Positions 1-8,706 are shown, counted from the stretch's first letter. The stretch: DNA of 64,000 bases from DASWNP01 sp036399175 (GCA_036399175.1 DASWNP010000051.1:62001-126000), one strand, 5' to 3'. The notes: generated from the letters alone by a model not told the origin. A program made the numbers and translations.

Positions 1-1086
1 GGCCTGCCCGGCGCGCTCCGAATCGCCAGCCGAGTAGGCCAACTCCAGAGCGCGTTCGAGCGCGGCGCGAGCGGGCTGCGTGCGACCGAGACGCGCCAGA
101 GCCTTGCCTTCGGTCGTCAGAGCCTCGGCCAGAAGCGACTGCTCGCCGCCCTTCTCAAGCGTGCGAATCACGGCGCGCAGCATCCGCTCGGCCTCAAAGT
201 TTCGCCCCTGAGCCAGAAGCACGCGGGCGCGCGTCTCGTCCACCTGCGCGGCGCTGCCTTCGTCCCTCAGGTTGGAGAACAACTCGCGCGAGCGGTCGAG
301 ATGCGCGTGGGCTTCCTCGTACTGCCCGAGGATGAAGAAGAGAAAGCCCAGATTGTTTTCGACGCGCGCGCAGTAGCGCATGTGACCGGCCTGCTCGAAG
401 TGGAAACTGGCGGCGGCGTATTCGATGAGCGCGCGGTCTGTGTAGTCTCTGCGCCGTTCAGCCGCGCCGAGATTCTTGTAGTTGAGGGCAAGCTCGTTGT
501 GAAACTTGCCTTTGAGCGTGTGATTGGTGCTGGCGTCGAAGAGGGGCGCGGCCCCGGAGAGGATTTGGAGGGCTTCGTGATAGCGCGTCGCCGAGCCTTC
601 GACGACGGCGCTGTTCAGGAAAGCGCGCGCTTTCTGTACACTCTCCTGCGAGCCGAGCCGGGAGAGGGCGTCGCGCAGCAGGACGCGCGCTTCGTCGAGC
701 GCGCCCTCGCGCCAGTAGCAGATGGCGAGGTCGATGCGGGCTTCGACCGCCTTCTCCGTGTTTCCAAGGCTCTCGAAAATCGAGAGGCTCTCGCTGATTA
801 AATCTTTCGCAACTGCTTGTGCACCTTCGAGTTGCCGGGCGCTACCGAGCCAGCCCGAGAGCGCCCCGACCCGCAGCAGAACCTCGGCAGCCGTCGCTTC
901 GTCCAAGCCCTCCAGTTCGGGGCGCTCGCCGACGCGCTGCCACAGGGGGCTCAGGCAACTGCGCGCGGCCTCGTATTTACCGGCCTCTTCCAGCTCTGAA
1001 GCCAGTCGGCAGCGCAGCCTCGCCTGCTCGGCGGGCGCGGCGTTGATGCTCTCCATCTGTTGAAGCATTTGTTCTACTAAGTTCAT
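1..1086 (-). CDS. TPR-repeat protein, N-terminal part (runs off left edge)
   Basis: The reading frame begins at an ATG at 1086 on the minus strand and is open for 362 codons to the window edge, so the C-terminus is missing. The protein is a run of helical repeats with TPR spacing (for example ALIEYAAASFHFEQAG followed by NNLGFLFFILGQYEEA near residues 220-255); there is no signal peptide or membrane segment, so it should be cytoplasmic. TPR arrays bind peptides or partner proteins. A DNA-binding or signalling domain could lie in the missing part, but that cannot be judged here. It is transcribed away from the small exported peptide gene that starts at 1218, with 131 bp between the two starts. 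Function is unknown; the TPR call is firm, the role is not. Confidence 0.75.
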   Translation of the reverse strand, partial: MNLVEQMLQQMESINAAPAEQARLRCRLASELEEAGKYEAARSCLSPLWQRVGERPELEGLDEATAAEVLLRVGALSGWLGSARQLEGAQAVAKDLISESLSIFESLGNTEKAVEARIDLAICYWREGALDEARVLLRDALSRLGSQESVQKARAFLNSAVVEGSATRYHEALQILSGAAPLFDASTNHTLKGKFHNELALNYKNLGAAERRRDYTDRALIEYAAASFHFEQAGHMRYCARVENNLGFLFFILGQYEEAHAHLDRSRELFSNLRDEGSAAQVDETRARVLLAQGRNFEAERMLRAVIRTLEKGGEQSLLAEALTTEGKALARLGRTQPARAALERALELAYSAGDSERAGQA

Positions 1087-1217
1087 GCAGTAATTACCTT
1101 TAGATTCTCATGCAAATAATTTGCACAGGTGTAGGTTTTTCGCTCAGTAATGCTATTATGTGCGCCCCAAAGGTTTCGTTTTTGACTTACTATTTCCCAA
1201 AAATTGCAGGAGAACCC

Positions 1218-1445
1218 ATGAAACACTTAGGCAGAATCTGCGCAACCTTCTTACTATCAATGCTTTTCGCCGTCCCGGCGCTGGGCGGCGACATGCACAC
1301 TCCCGGCTACAGCACGCCGCCGCCGTCAACCCAATCCGTCGCTCCAACCGGAGATGAAGAAGAGTTTTCGGATGTCGATGCGGCTGAGGTGATATTCACG
1401 GATGTAGTTTGGAATAGCATAAAAACCGCGTTCTCGATTTTCTAA
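1218..1445 (+). CDS. small exported peptide (75 aa)
   Basis: The ATG at 1218 is chosen because AGGAGA lies just upstream and because the protein then begins with a clean signal peptide (MKHLGRICATFLLSMLFAVP, then ALGG as a likely cleavage site). The mature part is about 50 residues, rich in Pro/Ser/Thr at first, acidic in the middle (DEEEFSDVD) and ends with an amphipathic tail (VVWNSIKTAFSIF). No enzymatic motif or cysteine pair is present. An in-frame extension upstream to 1110 exists but would spoil the signal peptide. It faces a TPR protein gene across a shared 131-bp promoter gap, which suggests, without proving, a secreted peptide and cytoplasmic TPR partner. I do not recognise a named family. 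Confidence 0.6.
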   Translation: MKHLGRICATFLLSMLFAVPALGGDMHTPGYSTPPPSTQSVAPTGDEEEFSDVDAAEVIFTDVVWNSIKTAFSIF

Positions 1446-1690
1446 ACGTCGCCCGGAGCCTTATCGAAGCTAAGCTGCGCGTGGGTGCGGTTCACGCGCG
1501 GCTCGGTCGTCGTGTATCGGAGCGCAGTCGCCGGAGAGCCGTGAAGGATACCCGGCGAGGTGGTTATTTCACGACGCGCCAGATTAAACCTTCTTTATCG
1601 TATAAATCAACAAAAATTGTTGATTTCCGGCCGAGGCGAAACTTGTGGGAGCGAGCCGAGGGGGAGATTTTCGAGACGGGCTAAGGGAAC

Positions 1691-3118
1691 TTATTCGTTG
1701 ACGTAGTGTTTGAAGGGGGCGTCCGCGTAGAGCTGCTCGTCGTCGGGCATGAGGCCGCGCTCGCGGTAGAGACGCAGCTTATTGTGCAGCGTCTTGAGAC
1801 TGATTTGGAGCAGCTCTGCGGCGCGCGTCTTGTTGTTTTCGGTCTTGTGCAGCGTGCGCAGAATCATCTGCCGCTCGACCTCTTCGATGGGCGTGCCGAC
1901 GGGCAGGGTAATCGTGTCTTCGCTGCGCGCACGCGCGCGCTGGTCGAGCGGATAAGGCGCGAGGTGATGCCTTTCGATGACTTCGCCGGAGCAGATGATG
2001 ACGGCGCGCTCGATGACGTTGCGAAGCTCGCGGACGTTGCCCGGCCAGTGATGCGACTTGAGAGCCTCGATGGCTGCGGTGCTCAGGAAGCGTGCGGTGC
2101 GACCGTGCTTCTCGGCCAACTGCGTGACGAGATGCTGCGCCAGCAGGGGCAGGTCTTCGCGGCGACGGCGCAGGGGCGGCAATTCAATCGTGATGACGTT
2201 CAGACGATAGAGCAGGTCTTCGCGGAACGTGCCGGTTCTGACGGCCTCGTGCGGGTCGCGGTTGGTCGCGGCCAGCACGCGCACGTCTATGGGAATCTCC
2301 TGCGTCCCGCCCAGACGCCTCACCGAACGCTCTTCGAGCACACGTAGAAGCTTCGCCTGCAAGAGCATCGGCATCTCCGCGATTTCGTCGAGCAGCAACG
2401 TGCCGTTATGCGCCAGCTCGAAACAGCCCTGACGGCGCGAGGCCGCGCCCGTAAACGCGCCCTTCTCGTGCCCGAACAGCTCGGATTCCATCAGGGTCTC
2501 AGGGATGGCCGAGCAGTTAATCGGGACGAAGGGCGCTTTTCGGCGCTGGCTGAGATTGTGAATCGTGCGTGCGACGAGTTCTTTGCCCGTGCCGGATTCG
2601 CCCGTCAAAAGGACGGAGGCCGAAGAGGGCGCGACCTGTTCGATGAGCGAATAAATCTGCCGCATCGGCTCGGAGCTGCCGACCAGCTCGCCGAAGATGC
2701 CTCGGTCGCTCAACTGGCGTCGGAGAGCGTTGTTCTCGCGCTTGGCCTCGCCGTACTCCATCGCGCGCTCGACGACGATGCTCAGCTTGGCGAAATCAAT
2801 CGGCTTCTCGAAGTAATGATAAGCGCCCTCTTCCTGTATGGCGCGTATCGCCATCTCGACCGAGCCCTGTCCGGTCAGAAGGATGACGGCGATTTCCGGG
2901 TGATTCTCTCGCAGCTCGCGCAGCAGGCCGAAACCATCGAGGCGCGGCATCAGAACGTCTGTGATGACGACCGACGGGCTGAACTCCTTGACGCGACGCA
3001 GACCCGCCATGCCGTCTTCGGCCGATGCCGTATCGTAGCCGAGCGAGCCGAGCAGCTCGCGCAGACTCTCTGCGGCGCTCGCTTCGTCATCGACAATGAG
3101 GACACGTCCTTTCGGCAT
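1691..3118 (-). CDS. sigma-54-dependent response regulator (NtrC family)
   Basis: This 475-residue protein has the full three-domain NtrC layout. The receiver domain (about 1-120) has the acidic pair D10/D11, the phospho-acceptor D54 in VITDVLMP and K105. The AAA+ domain has Walker A GESGTGKE (173-180), the sigma-54 contact loop GAFTGA (220-225) and Walker B LLLDEI around 244. A Fis-type helix-turn-helix sits near 420-460 (TRAAELLQISLKTLHNKLR). It should bind enhancer DNA and remodel sigma-54 RNA polymerase when phosphorylated. It is the last gene of the hem operon, 73 bp after hemD; no histidine kinase gene is in the window. Its target genes cannot be told from the sequence. Confidence 0.95.
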   Translation of the reverse strand: MPKGRVLIVDDEASAAESLRELLGSLGYDTASAEDGMAGLRRVKEFSPSVVITDVLMPRLDGFGLLRELRENHPEIAVILLTGQGSVEMAIRAIQEEGAYHYFEKPIDFAKLSIVVERAMEYGEAKRENNALRRQLSDRGIFGELVGSSEPMRQIYSLIEQVAPSSASVLLTGESGTGKELVARTIHNLSQRRKAPFVPINCSAIPETLMESELFGHEKGAFTGAASRRQGCFELAHNGTLLLDEIAEMPMLLQAKLLRVLEERSVRRLGGTQEIPIDVRVLAATNRDPHEAVRTGTFREDLLYRLNVITIELPPLRRRREDLPLLAQHLVTQLAEKHGRTARFLSTAAIEALKSHHWPGNVRELRNVIERAVIICSGEVIERHHLAPYPLDQRARARSEDTITLPVGTPIEEVERQMILRTLHKTENNKTRAAELLQISLKTLHNKLRLYRERGLMPDDEQLYADAPFKHYVNE

Positions 3119-3191
3119 GCGCGAAAGTTTAGCACATCGGCGACTTTTTCAAATGACAGCGCGAAACGGCGCGAGAGAGCGTTCGCCCGGC

Positions 3192-4073
3192 TCAGGGCGC
3201 AGACTGTTTCGAGTAGTAATCGGCGACGGCGCGTGCGAGCGCGCGCGTGGTGTATTCGGCGGGCAGAATGTCCGTGCGAAGACCGTAGTGAGTGGCGGTC
3301 GAGGCCGTGATGTCGCCGATGCAGGCGACGATGACGCCCTTGAGCAAGTCGCCGAGGTCGGTGGTATCGAAAAGCTGCGCGAAGTTCGTCACGGTCGAAG
3401 AGCTTGTGAAGGTGATGCAATCGACCGCGCCGCCGACGAGCATGGCCTCGACTCGTGCGCGCTCGGTCGTCTCAGGCCGCACCGTGCGATAGGCCGCAAC
3501 GACATCGACCCTCGCTCCCGCCTCTTCCAGAGCGCGCGGCAGGTAATCGCGCGCCACCGCCGCGCGCGGGATGAGAAAGTTTTTCTGCGACAATTCCTCA
3601 CGCCCGCCGACGTAGCTCTCCAGCGCCGCGTAGACGCCCTCGGCCTTGAACTGCTCGGGCACGACATCGACGTGGACGTGCGCCTCGCCCAGACGCTCGG
3701 CGGTCGCCGCGCCGATAGCGCAGACGTGCAGCTCGTCCAGCTCGCTCACGTCGAGGCCGCGCGCCGCGAGGCGTCTGAGAAAATGCTCGACGCCGTTCGT
3801 GCTCGTGAAGACGAGCCAGTCGTAGCCGAAGAGATTTTCAATCGCCTCGTCGAGCGGCGCGTAGGATTCCGGCTCGACGATTTCGATAACCGGGCAGGCC
3901 ACCACGCGCGCCCCGTAGCCCTCCAGCTCCGCGGCGAACTCCGAAGCCTGCGCTCGCGCACGCGTTATCATCACGGTACGGCCCGCGAGCGGCGCTTCCG
4001 CGCCTCGCCTCGAAGCCTCGCCTGAGCTTTGTGACTGGCCTTCCGTCATCGTCAATAACCAAGATTGATTCAT
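3192..4073 (-). CDS. hemD: uroporphyrinogen-III synthase
   Basis: The protein should close and invert ring D of hydroxymethylbilane to give uroporphyrinogen III. It has the typical weakly conserved two-lobe HemD layout: an opening strand (RTVMITRARAQASEFAAEL), VFTSTNGVEHFL in lobe one, AIGAATAERL at the hinge, and ITFTSSSTVTNF with CIGDITASTATHYG in lobe two. It follows hemC directly and is part of the hemA-hemC-hemD run. The first eight residues are encoded by an AT-rich repeat (4062-4131), so the second ATG at 4049 is a credible alternative start giving 285 aa; neither has a clear Shine-Dalgarno. Family assignment is supported by both sequence and context. Confidence 0.9.
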   Translation of the reverse strand: MNQSWLLTMTEGQSQSSGEASRRGAEAPLAGRTVMITRARAQASEFAAELEGYGARVVACPVIEIVEPESYAPLDEAIENLFGYDWLVFTSTNGVEHFLRRLAARGLDVSELDELHVCAIGAATAERLGEAHVHVDVVPEQFKAEGVYAALESYVGGREELSQKNFLIPRAAVARDYLPRALEEAGARVDVVAAYRTVRPETTERARVEAMLVGGAVDCITFTSSSTVTNFAQLFDTTDLGDLLKGVIVACIGDITASTATHYGLRTDILPAEYTTRALARAVADYYSKQSAP

Positions 4074-4131
4074 CGATTCATTTTTTCATTGAATCAATGA
4101 ACCGATGATTCATTGATTCAATTATTGAGCA
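4062..4131. repeat. AT-rich GATTCAT-word inverted repeat
   Basis: Copies of GATTCAT and GAATCAATG in both orientations fill the hemC-hemD gap. The hemC stop and the proposed hemD start lie inside it. Confidence 0.7.
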
Positions 4132-5065
4132 GGGAGCTTGCGCCGCGTTCGAGCAGGAGGGCGGCGAGCTTAGCGCCGAGGCGTTCGGCTTCGCGCGTGT
4201 TGCCTTCGATTGATTCTCGTATGACGTGCGCGCCGGAGAGCGAGGCGACAAGAGCTTCGAGACGTAACTCTCCGGCATCGCCGTCGTTGCTGTTCGATAC
4301 GGCGTGCGCGGCGATGGGAACCTGGCAGCCGCCGCCGAGCGCGCGTAGAAGGGCGCGTTCTGCCGTGCAGGCTGAGCGGGTCGGCGCGTGGTCTAAGAGA
4401 CCTACGATGCGGTTGGTCTCTTCGTCGTCGGCTCGCGTCTCGACGCCGAGCGCGCCCTGCCCGACGGCGGGCAGCATCTCTTCGATTGAGACCGTCGCGC
4501 TGATACGATGCTCCAGACCGAGCCGCCGCAAGCCCGCCGAAGCCAGAATCACCGCGTCATAGTCGCCCGCGTCGAGCTTCCTGAGCCGAGTATCGACGTT
4601 GCCTCGCAGGTCTCTAATCTCGATGTCGGGGCGCATGTGCTTCAACTGCGACATGCGGCGCTGGCTCGACGTGCCGACGAGCGCCCCCTCCGGCAGCGCA
4701 CGCAGCGAAGCCTCACCGCTCACGTTCGCATCGGCGCGAAGCACTAAGGCATCGCGCGCGTCTTCGCGCTCGGTGATGGCCGTAATAGAGAGGGGTTCGG
4801 GGATGATGGTCGGCAAATCTTTCAGCGAATGCACGGCGATGTCGATACGACGGTCGAGCAGAGCTTCTTCCAGTTCCTTAGTGAAGACGCCCTTACCGCC
4901 GATGACGGCGAGCGGCACGTCGCGCATCACGTCGCCCGAAGTCTTGATAACCTCGACGCGCACCTCCACCGACGGCTCAAGCTCGCGCAAACGCGCGCGC
5001 ACCCATTCCGCCTGCCACAACGCCAGCTTCGACCCGCGCGAACCGATGATGAGATGTCTCTTCAT
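4118..5065 (-). CDS. hemC: hydroxymethylbilane synthase (porphobilinogen deaminase)
   Basis: HemC joins four porphobilinogens into hydroxymethylbilane. The 315-residue protein is of normal length and shows the N-terminal IIGSRGSKLALWQA motif, the substrate-binding IKTSGDVM and AVHSLKDLPT segments, GTSSQRRMSQL and DLRGNVDTRLRKL, and the dipyrromethane-cofactor cysteine C247 in GGGCQVPIA. It lies 44 bp upstream of hemD and 89 bp downstream of hemA on the same strand. Its stop codon falls inside the AT-rich repeat that separates it from hemD. Start ATG 5065 gives the expected N-terminus. Confidence 0.97.
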   Translation of the reverse strand: MKRHLIIGSRGSKLALWQAEWVRARLRELEPSVEVRVEVIKTSGDVMRDVPLAVIGGKGVFTKELEEALLDRRIDIAVHSLKDLPTIIPEPLSITAITEREDARDALVLRADANVSGEASLRALPEGALVGTSSQRRMSQLKHMRPDIEIRDLRGNVDTRLRKLDAGDYDAVILASAGLRRLGLEHRISATVSIEEMLPAVGQGALGVETRADDEETNRIVGLLDHAPTRSACTAERALLRALGGGCQVPIAAHAVSNSNDGDAGELRLEALVASLSGAHVIRESIEGNTREAERLGAKLAALLLERGASSLLNN

Positions 5066-5070
5066 AACTC

Positions 5071-5149
5071 AGAGGTCAGAGGTCAGTCAAAGACAAAAAG
5101 CAGAGACCGAAGCGCAGACAGGATTTGTTTTTACTGACCTCTGACCTCT
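5071..5149. repeat. AGAGGTC-word tandem-inverted repeat
   Basis: A 17-bp left arm of AGAGGTC words (5071-5087) is perfectly complementary to 5133-5149. The centre contains CAAAGACAAAAAGC. It fills the hemA-hemC gap. Confidence 0.85.
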
Positions 5150-5154
5150 TCCCC

Positions 5155-6423
5155 TCATTCTTCCAGTCCGAAAATGTCGCGCCATGCCTGCATGTTCTCT
5201 TCGTCGCCGGTGTCGTAGGAGCGGCGCATGCGCTGGAGGACGGGATGAGAAATCTTGTTGACGGTGGACTTAATGAGCGCGCGCACGGCCTGTTCCTGTT
5301 CGGGCGTGAGTTGGCCGAGGCGGCTGCGCTGGCGCTTGAACTCTTCTTCGGCGATGGCCTGAAGCTTTTCGCGCAGCGCGCCGACCGTGGGGCCGATGTC
5401 GAGGTTGCGCAGCGCGTGTTGAAACTGCATCACTTCGGATTCGACAATCAGCTCGGCGCGCTCGGCTTCGCGCTCGCGCTCGCGGATGTTGGAGACGACG
5501 ACGGATTCGAGGTCGTCCACGTCGAAGAGAAAGAGGTTGTCGAGCTGTCCGACCGCCGGGTCGATGTTGCGCGGGACGCTGATGTCGATGAGAAAAACCG
5601 GACGGTTGCGTCGCGCCTCGCGCGCAGCCGACGCCATCTCGGGCGTGATGACGTACTCGCAGGCGGCGGTCGAGCAGATGACGATGTCGGCTTCGTGCAG
5701 ATGCTCTGCCAGTCGCACGTAGTCAACGGCCACGCCGCCGAACTTCCCGGCCAGTTCTTCGGCGGCGCTGCGCGTGCGATTGGCGACGAGCACGCGCGTT
5801 GCGCCCGCGCTCGAAAGGTGCTGCGCGGCGAGTTCCGCCATCTCGCCCGCGCCGACCAGAAGCACGGTCGCCCCTTTGAGCGAGCCGAAGATTTTGCGTC
5901 CAAGCTCGACCGCCGTGTAGCTGATGGAGACCGCCGAGGAGGCGATACCCGTCTCGGTGCGGACGCGCTTGGCGACGCGCAGCGCGTGATGCATGAGACG
6001 ATGGAGGACGCGCCCAGCCGTGCCCGCCGAGACGGCGAGCGAATAGGCGCGTCGCACCTGTCCGAGCACCTGCGGCTCGCCCACTACCATCGAATCCAAA
6101 GACGAGACGACGCGAAAAACGTGTCGCACCGCCTCGCCGTCCGCGTGCGTGTAGAGATGCTCGCCGAAGACATCCGCGCCGACGGCGCGCGTCTCGCTCA
6201 GAAAATCGCTCACGCGCGAAGCCACCGCCTCGTCCCGTCCGTTTGCCGTCGCCGTCAGAATCTCCACGCGGTTGCACGTCGAGACAATCAAGCCCTCACG
6301 AATCAAATCGCCGTCCACCAGCGCGTGCAGGCTGGCCGTACACGCCTCATCCGTGAACGCCAGCCGCTCCCGCACCTCGACAGGCGCTGTCTTGTGATTT
6401 AATCCGACGAGAAGAATCGACAT
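5155..6423 (-). CDS. hemA: glutamyl-tRNA reductase
   Basis: HemA reduces glutamyl-tRNA(Glu) to glutamate-1-semialdehyde, the first committed step of C5-pathway tetrapyrrole synthesis. The ATG at 6423 gives the canonical N-terminus MSILLVGLNHKTAPVEVRER; an eight-residue upstream extension is encoded by a repeat and is rejected. The catalytic cysteine is C50 in STCNRVEIL. An NADPH-binding Rossmann segment (VLLVGAGEMAELAAQHL) and the C-terminal dimerisation helices follow. About 422 aa is the usual length. It is flanked by CAATCAG-word repeats upstream and AGAGGTC-word repeats downstream, within the hem operon. Confidence 0.97.
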   Translation of the reverse strand: MSILLVGLNHKTAPVEVRERLAFTDEACTASLHALVDGDLIREGLIVSTCNRVEILTATANGRDEAVASRVSDFLSETRAVGADVFGEHLYTHADGEAVRHVFRVVSSLDSMVVGEPQVLGQVRRAYSLAVSAGTAGRVLHRLMHHALRVAKRVRTETGIASSAVSISYTAVELGRKIFGSLKGATVLLVGAGEMAELAAQHLSSAGATRVLVANRTRSAAEELAGKFGGVAVDYVRLAEHLHEADIVICSTAACEYVITPEMASAAREARRNRPVFLIDISVPRNIDPAVGQLDNLFLFDVDDLESVVVSNIREREREAERAELIVESEVMQFQHALRNLDIGPTVGALREKLQAIAEEEFKRQRSRLGQLTPEQEQAVRALIKSTVNKISHPVLQRMRRSYDTGDEENMQAWRDIFGLEE

Positions 6424-6429
6424 GAGAAA

Positions 6430-6568
6430 GCAATCAGCAATCAGCAATCAGCCAGCAGCTTTGGTCTTCCGAATAGCTTGAGCTTCAGAGTCTTCTTATG
6501 GGCAGCGTCGAGCGCGGCGACGACGGATGCAGCGTTTGGCTGACCGCTGACCGCTGATTGCTGACTGC
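6430..6568. repeat. CAATCAG-word tandem-inverted repeat
   Basis: Three CAATCAG copies on the left (6430-6459) and imperfect complements GACCGCT/GATTGCT on the right (6538-6568) enclose a GC-rich spacer of about 80 bp between ccsA-like and hemA genes. Confidence 0.75.
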
Positions 6569-7383
6569 TACCCATAAACGTGAAACCCGCCCATCAGCAT
6601 CGCGCCGAGGAAGGTGCAGACGACGAGGGCGAAGCCGGCGACGCCGAGCCATGCGGCTTTGCGACCGCGCCACTGCGCGCGGTAATGAATCAGCGTGAGA
6701 TAGAGCACCCAGGTCAGGAGCGCGAAAATCTCAATCGGGTCGTTGTGCCAGAAGCGTCCTTTGCTCGCAGAAGACCAGACGACGCCGGTCACGATGCCGA
6801 GCGTTAAGAGCGTGAAGCCGACGTTGGCGGCCGTCGAGCTGATGTCGTCTACCGTGTTCAAAGAAGGCAGACGGTGGAAGATGGCGCTGAAGGTCTTCTG
6901 CTTCAGCTCGCGCTCCTGCCAGAGATACATGACGCTCGCCGCGAAGGCGAGGAAGAAGGAGGCGTAGGCGAAGACGACGAGCGTCGTGTGAATCGGAAAG
7001 AGCCATGCCGCCTCGCCTTCGAGCACTCGCATCGGAATCAGTTCGGAGCGCCCGCGCACGAAGTTCGAGACGAGGACGAGCAGCGAGACGAGCGGCAGCG
7101 CGAGCACGCCGAGCGCCCGCGCTCGGTAGCGATAGAGCGCGGCGACGTAGGCAATAACTATCGTCCACGCGAGAAAAGAGATGGTCTCGTGCAGATTCCC
7201 GAGCGGATAGTGGCCGTCGCCGAGCCAGTCGGCGACGATTGCGCCGGTGTGCGCGAAGAAGCCGCACAGCAGCGAGACCATCGTGATACGCTCGACGGCG
7301 CGCCGCTTATTGACGAACGCCAGAATCGAATGAATCGCCGCCGTCACGTAAGCGGCCAGAGCAAAATATAGAAGGGGCTTCAT
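6568..7383 (-). CDS. CcsA/HemX-like integral membrane protein
   Basis: A 271-residue protein with about eight hydrophobic segments, of the cytochrome c assembly (CcsA/ResC/HemX) family. The tryptophan-containing segment GRFWHNDPIEIFALLTWVLY matches the WWD-like region used to hold haem. The start at 7383 (MKPLLYFALAAYVTAAIHS) puts a membrane helix at the N-terminus; the longer frame upstream is repeat-derived. It is first in a run with hemA, hemC and hemD, the position HemX holds in the Bacillus hemAXCDBL operon, where HemX modulates HemA. No ResB/Ccs1 partner is nearby, which favours a HemX-like role over cytochrome c maturation, but this is inference. Confidence 0.85.
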   Translation of the reverse strand: MKPLLYFALAAYVTAAIHSILAFVNKRRAVERITMVSLLCGFFAHTGAIVADWLGDGHYPLGNLHETISFLAWTIVIAYVAALYRYRARALGVLALPLVSLLVLVSNFVRGRSELIPMRVLEGEAAWLFPIHTTLVVFAYASFFLAFAASVMYLWQERELKQKTFSAIFHRLPSLNTVDDISSTAANVGFTLLTLGIVTGVVWSSASKGRFWHNDPIEIFALLTWVLYLTLIHYRAQWRGRKAAWLGVAGFALVVCTFLGAMLMGGFHVYG

Positions 7384-7425
7384 CGCAGGTGGCACGAACC
7401 GAAAAGCACGACCTTCATTGTAATT

Positions 7426-7577
7426 AAGGCAAAAGGAAAAAGGCAAAGGGCAAAAGGAAAAGCGCCTCGGCCAGAGTAGGTCGGCGTCCCGCGTGTGCCG
7501 GGCGGCGGCCACGCAAGTTGAAACTCGACGCCCTTTATCTCTTTAACCTTCGCCCTTTGCCTTTTTCCTTTCGCCTT
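7426..7577. repeat. GGCAAAA-word tandem-inverted repeat
   Basis: Purine-rich GGCAAAA/GGAAAAA words (7426-7462) pair with pyrimidine-rich words (7531-7577). The gap is divergent (ccsA-like and HD genes), one of two such cases. Confidence 0.8.
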
Positions 7578-7656
7578 GTTGAAAGTGTGGGGCTGGCGTG
7601 AGAAACTTCCTTCGTGCCGGAAACAAATTAGACGGATAGAGAAGGGAAGTTGTGCG

Positions 7657-8235
7657 ATGCCTGACCGCGAGGCCGCGTGGGAGCTTCTGTGCGAGTACAC
7701 CAAAGGCAAGAGCCTTCGGCAGCACGCCGTCGCGGTGGAGACGGCGATGCGCGCCTGTGCCGCGCGCTACGGCGGCGCTGATGCGAACGCAGACGAGTGG
7801 GCGCTCACGGGGCTGCTCCACGATTTCGACTACGAGATGTTTCCGAGCGCCGACGAGCATCCTTACAAGGGCGCAAACATTCTCTGCGGGCGCGGCTATC
7901 CCGAACACATCATTCGCGCCATCATGGGACACGCCACCTACACGGGCGTCCCGCGCGACACCTTGATGGCTCGCGCACTCTTCGCCACCGACGAGCTGTG
8001 CGGCTTTCTCGTCGCCTGCGCGCTCGTCCGCCCCTCGCGCAGCCTCGACGATTTGGAGGTCTCCTCCGTCAAAAAGAAGCTCAAGGACAAAGCCTTCGCC
8101 CGCAGCGTCAACCGCGACGACATCCATCAGGGAGTCGAAGAACTGGGCGTCAGCCTCGACGAGCACATCCGCTTCGTCATCGACGCTCTGCGCCCCGTCC
8201 AGCGCGAGATAGGACTGGGGGGAAATGATGAATGA
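7657..8235 (+). CDS. HD-domain hydrolase
   Basis: A 192-residue cytoplasmic protein of the HD phosphohydrolase superfamily. The metal ligands are visible as H23 (LRQHAVAVE), H55-D56 (LTGLLHDFDYEMF), H92 (IMGHATYTG) and D112 (FATDELCGF). ATG 7657 is preceded by GAAGGGAAG at good spacing; the upstream in-frame extension to 7576 is in repeat DNA. The last three codons (NDE) and the stop lie in the left arm of a perfect 33-bp inverted repeat. The HD fold suggests phosphate-ester hydrolysis of a nucleotide or small metabolite; the substrate is unknown. Confidence 0.85.
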   Translation: MPDREAAWELLCEYTKGKSLRQHAVAVETAMRACAARYGGADANADEWALTGLLHDFDYEMFPSADEHPYKGANILCGRGYPEHIIRAIMGHATYTGVPRDTLMARALFATDELCGFLVACALVRPSRSLDDLEVSSVKKKLKDKAFARSVNRDDIHQGVEELGVSLDEHIRFVIDALRPVQREIGLGGNDE

Positions 8236-8310
8236 TGAATGCGGAATGATGAATGAAAAGACAAAAGCAGTTGATTTTCATTCATCATTCCGCATTCATC
8301 ATTCATCATT
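8224..8310. repeat. ATGATGA-word repeat with perfect 33-bp arms
   Basis: Positions 8224-8256 and 8278-8310 are perfect reverse complements with a 21-nt centre containing AAAAGACAAAAGC. The arm includes the HD gene stop codon. Confidence 0.9.
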
Positions 8311-8355
8311 AAAACTTGCGTCGGGTTGCCGGGCGAACTTATGCTGGGTTCATCT

Positions 8356-8706
8356 TTAGCCGACGTTGTCGGGGCGTGGCGGCGTGGGCGAGCGAGTCGG
8401 GTCGATGGCGGGCGAAGCGAAGAAGAAGAGAATGGCGTAGAGGGCGGCGAGGGTGAAAACGATGGAGAGAAGCGCGGTTATGGTCGCCTGTAGGGCTCGG
8501 CGGCGCGGGGTGTGGCGGTAGACGAAGATGCTTGCGAAGGTGACGATGGCGACGGGGATGAGCAGTAGCCCCCAGTGGGCGAGGCCGGGCGCGGCGAGCG
8601 AGGCGCGGGAGGCGTCGATGCGCAGGAAGTAGGCGAGGCCGAAACTCGCGCCCGCGCCGAGGAGGGCGGCGACGAGCGAGGTGATGAGAAACAGTTTCCA
8701 GCGCAT
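8356..8706 (-). CDS. small membrane protein, unknown function
   Basis: From ATG 8706 the protein is 116 residues and holds three hydrophobic segments: about 5-25 (LFLITSLVAALLGAGASFGL), 40-62 (HWGLLLIPVAIVTFASIFVY) and 75-100 (ITALLSIVFTLAALYAILFF), with a short Pro-rich tail. A longer frame to 8793 exists but would place a polar stretch before the first helix. It is divergent from proline dehydrogenase and convergent with the HD gene. I recognise no family. Confidence 0.55.
   Translation of the reverse strand: MRWKLFLITSLVAALLGAGASFGLAYFLRIDASRASLAAPGLAHWGLLLIPVAIVTFASIFVYRHTPRRRALQATITALLSIVFTLAALYAILFFFASPAIDPTRSPTPPRPDNVG

Noticed and set aside
1481..1684. 67-codon frame in the gap before the response regulator end
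   Set aside because: No ribosome-binding site, no conserved features, Arg-rich composition typical of noise.
5125..6402. 425-codon plus-strand frame over hemA
   Set aside because: The minus strand is unmistakable HemA; this is a third-position GC shadow.
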